DNA from: Thermoplasmata archaeon
GTDB taxonomy: Archaea > Thermoplasmatota > Thermoplasmata > Lutacidiplasmatales > UBA184
Assembly (NCBI GenBank): GCA_030040035.1
Contig: JASHUJ010000114.1
Coordinates: 1-18,693, forward strand
Length of the DNA: 18,693 nucleotides
Reading direction: 5' to 3'
Made by a program: the position numbers and the translations under genes
Part shown: positions 6,997-13,391 of the stretch, piece after piece
Numbering within the stretch: the first letter of the stretch is position 1
Layout: each line of letters starts with the position of its first letter
The notes under the pieces: generated by a model
Seen by the model: the letters and a program-made list of their open reading frames with translations, nothing else
Databases searched by the model: none
Told to the model about the DNA's origin: nothing

Positions 6997-7299
6997 ATGG
7001 CGTGGACGGTCTTCGCGGTCCCCTCGTCGAAGCGCACCGAGCTGGACGCGGCGCTCAAGGACGATCTCGTGTCGCGGCAAAGCCAGACGGTCCGGGAGGC
7101 GAGCGCGGTGGGCGGGCCGTCCGATCGGATGTATGTCCTGATCGAGGGGGCGGCCACCGCGATCGCGCGCGCGGAGGAGCTCCTCGGGCCGGTCGGGACG
7201 CACCTGACCGGCAACGAGGCCGAGACGATCTACCGCCGGTTCAAGGACGAGCAGGAGGCCGCGTCGGCCGGCATGGGCCTCTTCTTCACCGAGGGCTGA
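6997..7299 (+). CDS. Uncharacterised 100-residue protein
   Basis: I do not recognise a named family. The protein is compact, with no signal peptide, membrane segment or cysteine. It opens with a beta strand (AWTVFAVPSS), then a helix (RTELDAALKDDL), a polar stretch with SRQSQTVREASAVGGPSDR, a second strand (MYVLIEG), a helix (AATAIARAEELLG), and a charged helical C terminus ending in AGMGLFFTEG. This beta-alpha-beta-alpha order resembles a small ferredoxin-like or ligand-binding fold, which is inference only. It stands alone between a divergent TraB-like gene and a convergent GPN GTPase gene whose stop is three bases away. The start is secure because the TATA spacing is 26 bases. The balanced sequence and normal codon use favour a real gene. 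Confidence 0.8.
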   Translation: MAWTVFAVPSSKRTELDAALKDDLVSRQSQTVREASAVGGPSDRMYVLIEGAATAIARAEELLGPVGTHLTGNEAETIYRRFKDEQEAASAGMGLFFTEG

Positions 7300-7302
7300 G
7301 CG

Positions 7303-8094
7303 TCACTCGCTCGTCGGCGCGTGCGACGGTTCGAGATCCTCCGCGCCCCCGAAGACGCGCTGGCACGCCTGGTAAAGGGCTTCGAGCCCGGTCCCCTCCT
7401 TCGCCGACGTCGGCACGAGCCCGAGCAAAGGTCCCATCGTCTCGATCGCGCGGAACAGCTCGGTCGAGAGCTGGACGTCCGGCGACGGGGCGTCCTGGGT
7501 GACCGCGTCGTAGAGCCGGCCCGGCTCGTCCGACCAGCCGAGCACCTCCTGAAGCTGCTCCGCAGCGAGCGCGTCGGATTTCGAGAGGACGTTCACCATC
7601 GGGAGGCGGAAGCGGAACTCGAGCGTCGCGCTGAGCATCGCGAGCGAGACGAAGCCCGAGGGCGTCCGCCCGAGCGACGGATCGAACAGGAACGCGAGAA
7701 CCGATCGGTCGCCGCTGAGGGCGTCGACGATCGCCTTCGAGGCCTCCCGGAACGCGAAGAGCTCGATCTGGCCCGGGGTGTCCACGAGGACGTAGTCGCC
7801 CTTCAGTTCCTGGACGGCCTGCTTGACGTCGAAGACCTTGAGCGCGATCATGTCCGCCGCCGCCACCTGGGCGCCGTTGGGCCCGAGCCCGTACTCGTCC
7901 TCGACATCGGCGAGCCGTACCCATTCCCGGACGTCGACGTCGATCCCGTCCGACTCGCCCTCGGTGCCCGGATCGAGATTGACCACCGTGACGTCGTAGC
8001 CGGCGGTGCGCACCCACTCGGCGAACGCGCGGACGAGGCTGGTCTTGCCCGCGCCGGCGGTCCCCGTGAAGTAGATCGTGCCGGGCTCTTCCAT
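7303..8094 (-). CDS. GPN-loop GTPase (archaeal XAB1/GPN1 homologue)
   Basis: A 263-residue GTPase of the GPN family, a SIMIBI-class dimeric GTPase. Eukaryotic relatives help assemble and import RNA polymerase II; the archaeal single-copy protein is less understood. G1 is FTGTAGAGKTS, the NLDPG switch region follows, and the diagnostic GPN tripeptide is in YGLGPNGA. G3 is LVDTPGQIE, G4 is NVLSKSD and G5 is TSAKEGTG. All expected motifs are present and the length is typical. It is the last gene of an rps8e-srp19-GPN unit: its ATG is one base after the srp19 stop, indicating co-transcription with translation and protein-targeting genes. No clear Shine-Dalgarno sequence precedes it, so re-initiation after srp19 is the likely mode of translation. 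Confidence 0.93.
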   Translation of the reverse strand: MEEPGTIYFTGTAGAGKTSLVRAFAEWVRTAGYDVTVVNLDPGTEGESDGIDVDVREWVRLADVEDEYGLGPNGAQVAAADMIALKVFDVKQAVQELKGDYVLVDTPGQIELFAFREASKAIVDALSGDRSVLAFLFDPSLGRTPSGFVSLAMLSATLEFRFRLPMVNVLSKSDALAAEQLQEVLGWSDEPGRLYDAVTQDAPSPDVQLSTELFRAIETMGPLLGLVPTSAKEGTGLEALYQACQRVFGGAEDLEPSHAPTSE

Positions 8095-8095
8095 C

Positions 8096-8395
8096 TCAGC
8101 GCGCCCCTGCGGCCGGGCGGTGGGCGCGGAGATCGGCGCTCAGCAGCTTCAGGAAGCGCGCCTTCGTCGTTCCGGAGCGTTTCGTGACCTTGACGCGACC
8201 GGCGTAGGCGCCCGCGTCGCGCGGATAGTCCTTGTCGGCCTCCGCGACCGCCGTGTAGCCCAGGCGGCGGGCGGCCTGGACGATCTCGTCAGCCGTGAGC
8301 TCGTTGAGGGCCTCTTCCGCCTTGAGCCGGCGGCCCGCGGCGCGCGAGCGGCCCCGGAGCAGGTAGGCGGGATAGACGTAGAAGTGCTCGGGCAT
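8096..8395 (-). CDS. srp19: Signal recognition particle 19 kDa protein
   Basis: A 99-residue RNA-binding subunit of the archaeal signal recognition particle. It binds the tetraloops of helices 6 and 8 of 7S RNA and allows SRP54 to bind. The N terminus has the family's FYVYPAYL strand followed by SRAAGRRLKAEEAL. The middle has ADEIVQAARRLGY and DKDYPRD, and then GRVKVTKRSG, a basic RNA-contacting strand. The size matches archaeal SRP19, apart from a short Ala/Arg tail. It lies 15 bases after the rps8e stop and one base before the GPN GTPase gene, so the three form one operon. No good Shine-Dalgarno sequence is visible. Confidence 0.95.
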   Translation of the reverse strand: MPEHFYVYPAYLLRGRSRAAGRRLKAEEALNELTADEIVQAARRLGYTAVAEADKDYPRDAGAYAGRVKVTKRSGTTKARFLKLLSADLRAHRPAAGAR

Positions 8396-8410
8396 CCGCG
8401 GGACGGCCGC

Positions 8411-8806
8411 CTAGGGGGCCGGCGGGGCCGGGAGGCGCACACCGTTCAGGACGCCGTCCTGGCCCGGTCGGGAGCGGACGCGGACCAGCCCGAGGTCCGT
8501 CTCCAGGATCGCCCCCTTGGTGATGATGTTGCGCTGGACGTAGTTCGGGTTCGCCGGGTTCTCCCGGACCGTGATCACCCGGGCCCGTTGCATCTTCTCG
8601 GTCGCCGGGTCGAAGACGTTGATCGTCTGGGTCGTGAGGATACGGAGCTTCCGGTTCGCGCCCCGCACGCGGTACTTCTTCACCGTGCCGGAGCCGATCG
8701 TCGCGTGCTGGAGCTCCCGCGCGATCTCGAAGCGACGCTTCTTGCGGATCGGACGGAGTCGGCCGCCGGTGCGTTTGCGCCGCGACCGCCCTTGCCAGAT
8801 GCCCAT
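8411..8806 (-). CDS. rps8e: 30S ribosomal protein S8e
   Basis: A 131-residue small-subunit ribosomal protein found only in archaea and eukaryotes. The N terminus MGIWQGRSRRKRTGGRL is characteristic, followed by KKRRFEIARE, VRGANRKLRIL and NIITKGAILET, the conserved beta-rich core that binds 16S rRNA. The C terminus has a short Pro/Ala extension. It heads the rps8e-srp19-GPN unit. Its TATA box lies about 40 bases upstream, just beyond the stop codon of the glucose dehydrogenase gene, predicting a 5' leader of roughly 14 bases. A weak GAGGAT lies a few bases before the ATG. Confidence 0.97.
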   Translation of the reverse strand: MGIWQGRSRRKRTGGRLRPIRKKRRFEIARELQHATIGSGTVKKYRVRGANRKLRILTTQTINVFDPATEKMQRARVITVRENPANPNYVQRNIITKGAILETDLGLVRVRSRPGQDGVLNGVRLPAPPAP

Positions 8807-8840
8807 CGAGGATCCTCGGAGGTGCGGTGCGAGCGGGGTA

Positions 8841-8852
8841 GCGTATATGAAC
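8841..8852 (-). promoter_or_regulatory. TATA box of the rps8e-srp19-GPN operon
   Basis: On the minus strand this reads GTTCATATACGC, with AAAA just upstream as a possible TFB element. The centre near 8846 predicts initiation near 8820, about 14 bases before the rps8e ATG. It shows that rps8e has its own promoter and is not just read through from gdh. Confidence 0.65.
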
Positions 8853-8854
8853 TT

Positions 8855-9961
8855 TTACGAGGGCGGGGCCCCGACGCCGATCGTCAGCACGGTCTTCACC
8901 GCGCCCGGCGCCGCCGAGAGCAGGACCTCGCGGTACGACTCGATCGGACGCCGCGAGGTGATCATCGACGCGAGGGCGCCCGGCCAGCGTTCCTCGATCC
9001 GGCCGAGGTCCTCGAGTCCGGTCTCGAAGTAGGTCCGGTTCGCGTTCACCGAGCCGACGATCGCCTGATTTCCGAGGACGAGGTCGCGGAAGATCTGTCC
9101 GCCCGGCACCGGGACCGGCCGCTCGGTCGCGTCGGGGATCCCGGTGAGGACGATCACGCCGTTCGGCCCGAGCCGATCGATCGATGAGAAGTCGACCGCA
9201 GTGGACCCGGCCGCCTCGACGATGAGATCGAACCGCCTCGCGCCCACGGCCCCGAACCCGGCGGCGACGTCCACGTGCTTCGCGCCGATCCGACCGAGGA
9301 GGCGGGCCGCGAACGTGTCCTCCCCCCGCCGGTCCACCGCGGTCACGTCGTAGCCCCGGATGACGAGGAGGAGCGCGGCCAGCATGCCGATCGCTCCCGT
9401 GCCCGCGACGAGCGCCCGGGCCGCTTCGGGCCTCGGATGTCCGGGCGTCGGCTCCTTGCGGTCGAGGACCCGCTGGCCTTGATCGATCGCCTTTTCGACC
9501 ACGCTCAACGGCTCGAGCAGGACCGCGATCGGCCCAAGACCGGCGGGAACCCGGACGAGATAGTCCGGCGTTTCCACGTACTCCTCGGCCATGTACCCAT
9601 GGGCCCCGCGGATCCCGCGCTCGGTGAACGCGTCGGTCTCGCAGAAGTCCGAGCGGTTCGCCAGGCAGAACCGGCAGCGTCCGCATCCGCGCCGTACGGT
9701 CGCCACCACGAGGTCGCCGGGGGCGAACTCCGGTGCGGCCGGGTCGCCTTCCCGGACCACGCCGAGGTTCTCATGGCCCAGGATCAGGAACGAAGCGCCG
9801 TCGGGGGGTCGTCCATACTTTCCTTCGACGATGTCGTGATCGGTGCCGCAGACGCCGCATTCGCGGACGGCCACGCGGATCGACCCCGCGGGCCGTTCGG
9901 GCGCCGGGCAGTCGACGAGCTCCACCCCGGGGACCGGCGGGCGGACGACGAGCGCGCGCAC
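8855..9961 (-). CDS. Zinc-dependent glucose 1-dehydrogenase (archaeal MDR family)
   Basis: A 368-residue medium-chain dehydrogenase of the Thermoplasma/Sulfolobus glucose dehydrogenase type: D-glucose (or galactose/xylose) + NAD(P)+ gives the aldonolactone, the first step of the archaeal Entner-Doudoroff pathway. Catalytic zinc ligands are Cys38 in CGVCGTDHD and His63-Glu64 in GHENLGVV. Structural zinc ligands are Cys93, 96, 99 and 107 in GCGRCRFCLANRSDFC. ERGIRGAHGYMAEEYVE, the nucleotide-binding GTGAIGM and the C-terminal SVNANRTYFE are hallmarks of this subfamily. The start is GTG, three bases after the aldolase stop, with GGTGA immediately upstream as Shine-Dalgarno sequence. The operon with a KDG-aldolase-like gene strengthens the assignment. 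Sugar and cofactor preference cannot be read from sequence alone. Confidence 0.92.
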   Translation of the reverse strand: MRALVVRPPVPGVELVDCPAPERPAGSIRVAVRECGVCGTDHDIVEGKYGRPPDGASFLILGHENLGVVREGDPAAPEFAPGDLVVATVRRGCGRCRFCLANRSDFCETDAFTERGIRGAHGYMAEEYVETPDYLVRVPAGLGPIAVLLEPLSVVEKAIDQGQRVLDRKEPTPGHPRPEAARALVAGTGAIGMLAALLLVIRGYDVTAVDRRGEDTFAARLLGRIGAKHVDVAAGFGAVGARRFDLIVEAAGSTAVDFSSIDRLGPNGVIVLTGIPDATERPVPVPGGQIFRDLVLGNQAIVGSVNANRTYFETGLEDLGRIEERWPGALASMITSRRPIESYREVLLSAAPGAVKTVLTIGVGAPPS

Positions 9962-9964
9962 GGT

Positions 9965-10864
9965 TCACCGATCCAGAAATCGGGCGAGCTGCGGGCGCAA
10001 CGGTTCGAGCCGGGCTCGGACCGCGCTCTCCTCGGCCGGGGTCAGGGGGTCGTACGGCGAGCGGTAGCCGACCTCCGCGCCCCGGAGCTCGTGGGCGAGG
10101 AACTTGATCGCGGAGGGGAACGGGCCGGCCGCCGCGACCTGCACCAACGCGTTCACGAGGGCTTGATCGGCCGCCGCGCCCGGTAGGTCCCCGGCCCGCG
10201 CGGCGGCGACCAAGTGGACCGCCAGACGGGGGGCGACGTTCGCGATGCCGAGGACCGCCCCCCGGGCGCCCCCGGCAATCGCGGCGCTCGCGTAGGCGTC
10301 GTCGCCGGGATAGACCGCGAAGCCCTCGGGCCGGCTCCCGAGGAACGACTCGACGCTCGCGAGCGAACCCGAGGTGTCCTTGACCCCCGCGAGAACGCCG
10401 TCGCGCCCGAGCCGGTGGACGAGGTCCGGCGGGAGCGAGTACCCGACGAGCGACGGGATGTTGTAGGCGAGGAGCGGGAGGTCGACCGATGCGTGGATCG
10501 TCCGATAGTAGCGCTCGACCGACGCGATCGCGGGCCGGAGATAGTACGGGGGGACCGCGACCAGGGCCTGGGCCCCGGCGGACTCCGCGGACTCCGCAAA
10601 GGCGACCGCCTGGCGGGTCGAGGGCGCCCCGCACCCGACCCAGACGTCCGTGGCGCCGGTCGCACTGCCGATCACGACATCCACCAGCCGCTCGCGTTCT
10701 TCGCTCGAGACGGTGGGAAACTCCCCGAGCGACCCGAGGACGAACAGGTGGTCGACCCGGGCGTCGGCGAGCCCTCGGGCGAACCGCGCGTTGCGCCCGA
10801 GGTCGAGCGCGCCCTCGTCCCCGAACATCGTGGGGATCGGGACGACGAGCCCGTCGAGCGCCAT
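9965..10864 (-). CDS. Dihydrodipicolinate synthase/KDG aldolase superfamily lyase
   Basis: A 299-residue class I aldolase of the DapA/NanA/KdgA superfamily. The Schiff-base lysine is Lys162 in AGVKDTSG and the catalytic tyrosine is Tyr134 in LLAYNIPS. GSLGEFPTVSSEER (44-57) is the substrate carboxylate loop. In place of the GTTG of S. solfataricus KDG aldolase or GTTGES of DapA it reads GSLGE, so substrate specificity may differ. Being first in an operon with glucose dehydrogenase makes 2-keto-3-deoxygluconate cleavage to pyruvate and glyceraldehyde the best guess; dihydrodipicolinate synthesis is the alternative. The frame is open far upstream, but ATG 10864 begins the barrel (LDGLVVPIPTMF) and is 25 bases from an AT-rich element. 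Confidence 0.85.
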   Translation of the reverse strand: MALDGLVVPIPTMFGDEGALDLGRNARFARGLADARVDHLFVLGSLGEFPTVSSEERERLVDVVIGSATGATDVWVGCGAPSTRQAVAFAESAESAGAQALVAVPPYYLRPAIASVERYYRTIHASVDLPLLAYNIPSLVGYSLPPDLVHRLGRDGVLAGVKDTSGSLASVESFLGSRPEGFAVYPGDDAYASAAIAGGARGAVLGIANVAPRLAVHLVAAARAGDLPGAAADQALVNALVQVAAAGPFPSAIKFLAHELRGAEVGYRSPYDPLTPAEESAVRARLEPLRPQLARFLDR

Positions 10865-10885
10865 CGCCGGCGGAGCGGCGGGGGG

Positions 10886-10894
10886 GTTAATGAG
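10886..10894 (-). promoter_or_regulatory. Probable TATA element of the aldolase-gdh operon
   Basis: CTCATTAAC on the minus strand is centred 25 bases before the aldolase ATG, predicting a leaderless mRNA. It is also the only AT-rich site upstream of the divergent rnhB. Rightward use would give rnhB a leader of about 13 bases with CGGAG before the ATG. Confidence 0.5.
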
Positions 10895-10927
10895 CTGCGT
10901 CACGCTAGCTACACCCGGAGCGGCGCG

Positions 10928-11590
10928 ATGGCGCGGATCCTCGGCCTGGATGAGGCGGGGCGCGGAAGCGTCGTCGGGCCGCTCGTGGTCGGCGCCTTCC
11001 TGGTGGAGCCCGAGGGCGTTGACCGCCTGCTCGAGATCGGGGTCGCCGATTCGAAGCTCCTTTCGGCCCAACAGCGGGAGCGCATCTTCCTCACGCTCCC
11101 GTCGATCGGGGAGTGCGACGCGATCGTCCTCCCCCCGCGCGAGATCGACGCGTACGTCGCCCGTGGACACCTCAACCAGCTCGAGGCCCGGGCCTTCGGC
11201 GCGCTCGTGGCGCGTCTCGGACCGGACGAGGTGCGCGCGGACGCGTGCGATCCGGACGCCCGTCGGTTCGCCCGCACGATCTCGCGCTGGGCCGGGCCGA
11301 CCCCGGCCCGCATCGTCGCCCGGCACCACTTCGACCGGGACGATCCGATCGTGGGCGCGGCGTCGATCGTCGCGAAGGTCCGCCGGGATCGCGCGATCGA
11401 GCGCCTGCGCCGCCAGCTCGGGACCGAGCTCGGGAGCGGGTACCCCTCCGACCCCCGGACCATCGACTTCTTGCGCGAACGGCTCGCGGTCGAGGTCGGC
11501 GTGCCGGGCTACGTCCGCGCGTCCTGGGCCACGATGCAAAGGGTTATGCCCGACCGTCCGGCTCGCACGCTGGACGCGTTCGACCCATGA
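10928..11590 (+). CDS. rnhB: Ribonuclease HII
   Basis: A 220-residue RNase HII, which cuts the RNA strand of RNA-DNA hybrids, including single ribonucleotides in DNA, and removes primers. The signature DEAGRGSVVGPLV (8-20) carries catalytic Asp8-Glu9 and the GRG motif that reads the ribonucleotide. ADSKLLS (40-46) follows. The third and fourth acidic residues are in ADACDPD (Asp105 or Asp108) and KVRRDRAI (Asp154). GSGYPSDPRTIDFL is the usual C-terminal core. The ATG at 10928 places DEAGRG where archaeal enzymes have it, and CGGAG lies 6-10 bases before. Upstream in-frame sequence overlaps the aldolase gene and is not conserved-looking. The stop overlaps the start of the SCP2 gene (ATGA), so the two are co-expressed. 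Confidence 0.95.
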   Translation: MARILGLDEAGRGSVVGPLVVGAFLVEPEGVDRLLEIGVADSKLLSAQQRERIFLTLPSIGECDAIVLPPREIDAYVARGHLNQLEARAFGALVARLGPDEVRADACDPDARRFARTISRWAGPTPARIVARHHFDRDDPIVGAASIVAKVRRDRAIERLRRQLGTELGSGYPSDPRTIDFLRERLAVEVGVPGYVRASWATMQRVMPDRPARTLDAFDP

Positions 11591-11922
11591 CCGTCGAAGA
11601 GACGCTCGCGTCGCTCGTGGACCGGTTCAACCGACACGTGGCGCGCAATCCCGCGTCCGCCGAGGAGCTGGACGGGCTCGAACGGACGATCCAGATCCAG
11701 CTCACGGACGGCGGCACCTACGCGGTCGACCTCGCGGGCGGCCGTCTCTCGAACCTGCGCTCGGGCTCCTCGAACCGCCCCGACGTGACGATCACGACCG
11801 ACACGGCAACGTTCCACGGTCTCGTCAAGAAGGACATCGGACCGATGAAGGCGATCGTCACCCGCCGCCTCTCGATCGAGGGGAGCCTCGAGGACAAGCT
11901 CCTGTTCCGCAAGCTGCTCTAG
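11587..11922 (+). CDS. SCP2 sterol-binding domain protein
   Basis: A 111-residue protein consisting of one SCP2-like domain, a hydrophobic-ligand-binding fold found alone in many bacteria and archaea. Expected features are an N-terminal amphipathic helix (VEETLASLVDRFNRHV), a strand with IQIQLTDGGTYAVDLAGG, DVTITTDTATFHGLVK, and a C-terminal GPMKAIVTRRLSIEGSLEDKL split around the typical G-x-L-x-I-x-G-(D/S) stretch, with KLLF.KLL at the end. The natural ligand in archaea is unknown; lipid or acyl-CoA binding is the family expectation. The ATG overlaps the rnhB stop by four bases. Its own stop shares the CTAG with the stop of the convergent surface-protein gene. Confidence 0.88.
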   Translation: MTVEETLASLVDRFNRHVARNPASAEELDGLERTIQIQLTDGGTYAVDLAGGRLSNLRSGSSNRPDVTITTDTATFHGLVKKDIGPMKAIVTRRLSIEGSLEDKLLFRKLL

Positions 11923-12743
11923 GTCGCCGGGCCCGTCCAGCCACCGGCGGGGCCCGAGCCCGACGGACACGACTCGAAGTCGAACGCGACGCCGACCGAC
12001 ACGTGGTCGTCGAAGAACCAGTTGCCCCCGGAAGGAAACGTGAACGAGTACGTCGCGGCGGCCGGGACGAACGACGGGAGATAGCCCTCGACCTCGCCGT
12101 TCAGCTCGATCGGGACGGACACCGCGATCGCGCTCGACGAGATCGAAGAAGAGAGGTTCGACCCGCCCGCGCCGCACGTCCCGACCCCTCCCGCGGCGGG
12201 GTCCGGCGCGTAGCTCACGTTGAAGAGGACGGAGGAGAAGCCGTTCAGCGTGACGCTCGTCACGTCGGCGGACTGGGCCGAGGCTTCGGACACGTTGAGC
12301 GGGAGGGTGAGCGTGCCCTGCTCTCCGGGCGGGAGGCCCTGCACGGCCGTTCCGTACGGACCGTGGCAGGACGTGGCCGACCCCGGCCCGAGGACATCCG
12401 AGGTCGACTGGCGGAAGACCGTCCACTCGCTCAGCACGAAGAATCCGTCGGCGGACCCGTTGGACGTGGTCGTGGAAACGCTGTATCCGGGGAAGATCGA
12501 CCCGCTCGCGCTCCCCCGGGCCCACCCATCGAACGGCGCGTTCAACAGGATCAGCGGGGTCCAGAGCTCCGCTCGGCTCACGGTCGAACCGCGCACGCAC
12601 GCTTCGTGGAAGATCGCTCCGCTGCCGGTGACGAAGGGTGCGACCACCACGACGACGGCCACGAGGATCCCGACCAGGATCGCATACCTCCGCCGGGGCA
12701 GCGGAGGTTCCCCGGAGCCGGCCGGTGCGTCGGGAGCGGCCAC
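11919..12743 (-). CDS. Membrane-anchored extracellular protein of unknown function
   Basis: A 274-residue protein that I cannot assign to a family. Residues about 17-38 are a basic patch (PRRRY) followed by a long hydrophobic segment (AILVGILVAVVVVVAPFV), so it is a signal anchor with the bulk of the protein outside. The ectodomain is rich in Ser, Thr, Gly and aromatic residues, as in beta-sandwich surface proteins. It has at least four N-x-S sequons (NGS, NVS twice, NLS), which archaea glycosylate, and four Cys (CVRG, SCHGP, TCGAG, SCPSG) that could pair as disulfides. It starts at GTG 12743. It could be a pilin-like or S-layer-associated protein, but nothing proves this. An 8-bp perfect hairpin lies 11 bases before the start. 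Confidence 0.8.
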   Translation of the reverse strand: MAAPDAPAGSGEPPLPRRRYAILVGILVAVVVVVAPFVTGSGAIFHEACVRGSTVSRAELWTPLILLNAPFDGWARGSASGSIFPGYSVSTTTSNGSADGFFVLSEWTVFRQSTSDVLGPGSATSCHGPYGTAVQGLPPGEQGTLTLPLNVSEASAQSADVTSVTLNGFSSVLFNVSYAPDPAAGGVGTCGAGGSNLSSSISSSAIAVSVPIELNGEVEGYLPSFVPAAATYSFTFPSGGNWFFDDHVSVGVAFDFESCPSGSGPAGGWTGPAT

Positions 12744-12753
12744 AGTCCTCGCT

Positions 12754-12772
12754 CGAACCGCGAGGCGGTTCG
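12754..12772. repeat. Perfect 8-bp inverted repeat upstream of the surface-protein gene
   Basis: CGAACCGC, a 3-base GAG spacer, then GCGGTTCG. The arms are exactly complementary. The element sits between the GTG start at 12743 and the tentative TATA at 12793-12804, at or just after the predicted transcription start near 12773. It could be a 5'-terminal RNA hairpin or a repressor-binding dyad. Confidence 0.7.
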
Positions 12773-12792
12773 TGCCGAGACGAAGCCTCCGG

Positions 12793-12804
12793 GCTTACTT
12801 CAAC
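12793..12804 (-). promoter_or_regulatory. Tentative TATA element of the surface-protein gene
   Basis: GTTGAAGTAAGC on the minus strand is the only AT-rich patch in the 98-base gap between pdaD and the surface-protein gene. It would place transcription start near 12773. It is a poor match to the archaeal consensus. Confidence 0.35.
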
Positions 12805-12841
12805 GTCGCGCGCGCGGGAGGCCGAGCGCGCGGGACCCGTC

Positions 12842-13342
12842 CTACGGCAGGAAGATGCACGCCGCGATGCAGACCCCGTAGTGATCCATCGGGATCGAGA
12901 GCTCCTCGGTGCGATAGCGGATGGGCCGGAGCTCCACGCCGCGGAAGTGGGCGATCTCCTGCATGCGCCACTTGAGGAACTCCTTGAGCGATTTCTGCGT
13001 CCCGTGAAGATGCGCCTCGGCCACGTAGCCCCCCTGGCCGTCGGTGCGGAAGGCGTAGGCGATCCCGGCGCTGATCACCTCGCCCTCGCCCCCGCCGTGG
13101 CGCGCGAGCACCGCGTGCGTGATCGCCCCGCGCGGCATCGGTTCCCGATCGACCTGCCGGATCCCCGTCGGGAGGACGGAGGAGACGTTGACGAGGTTCT
13201 GCTCGCCGATCCCGGCCTGCAGGAGCGCGAGATCGAAGGCGTTGAGCTCGCTCGTCTTGTTGATCCCCTTGCCGCTCGTGACGAAGAATCGGGTCGGGAT
13301 CGGAAGGAGGCTCCGAGCGGCCGGCGCGCGGGCTTGCGGCAC
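12842..13342 (-). CDS. pdaD: Pyruvoyl-dependent arginine decarboxylase
   Basis: A 166-residue proenzyme that cleaves itself between two serines to make an N-terminal pyruvoyl group, then decarboxylates arginine to agmatine, the start of archaeal polyamine synthesis and agmatidine modification of tRNA-Ile. The self-cleavage site is VNVSSVLPTG with Ser54-Ser55, close to the position in the Methanocaldococcus enzyme. RFFVTSGKGINKTSELNAFD precedes it. GGYVAEAHLHG carries the conserved glutamate near the active site. The length is typical. The GTG start at 13342 is 27 bases from a TATA-like element, predicting a leaderless mRNA. It is transcribed alone; the gene upstream ends at 13392, before this promoter. 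Agmatine use elsewhere in the genome is not visible here. Confidence 0.95.
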   Translation of the reverse strand: MPQARAPAARSLLPIPTRFFVTSGKGINKTSELNAFDLALLQAGIGEQNLVNVSSVLPTGIRQVDREPMPRGAITHAVLARHGGGEGEVISAGIAYAFRTDGQGGYVAEAHLHGTQKSLKEFLKWRMQEIAHFRGVELRPIRYRTEELSIPMDHYGVCIAACIFLP

Positions 13343-13364
13343 GAGCGGGGGGAGGGTCGGGGCT

Positions 13365-13375
13365 CCTTAAACGTT
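13365..13375 (-). promoter_or_regulatory. TATA-like element of pdaD
   Basis: AACGTTTAAGG on the minus strand, centred about 27 bases before the pdaD GTG. It lies in the 49-base gap after the SIS-domain gene, so pdaD is an independent transcription unit. Confidence 0.55.
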
Positions 13376-13391
13376 CCCGCGCCGGCCGCGC

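Noticed and set aside
9965..11539. 524-residue version of the aldolase extending upstream
   Set aside because: The extension is antisense to rnhB and Arg/Asp-rich; the conserved barrel begins at ATG 10864.
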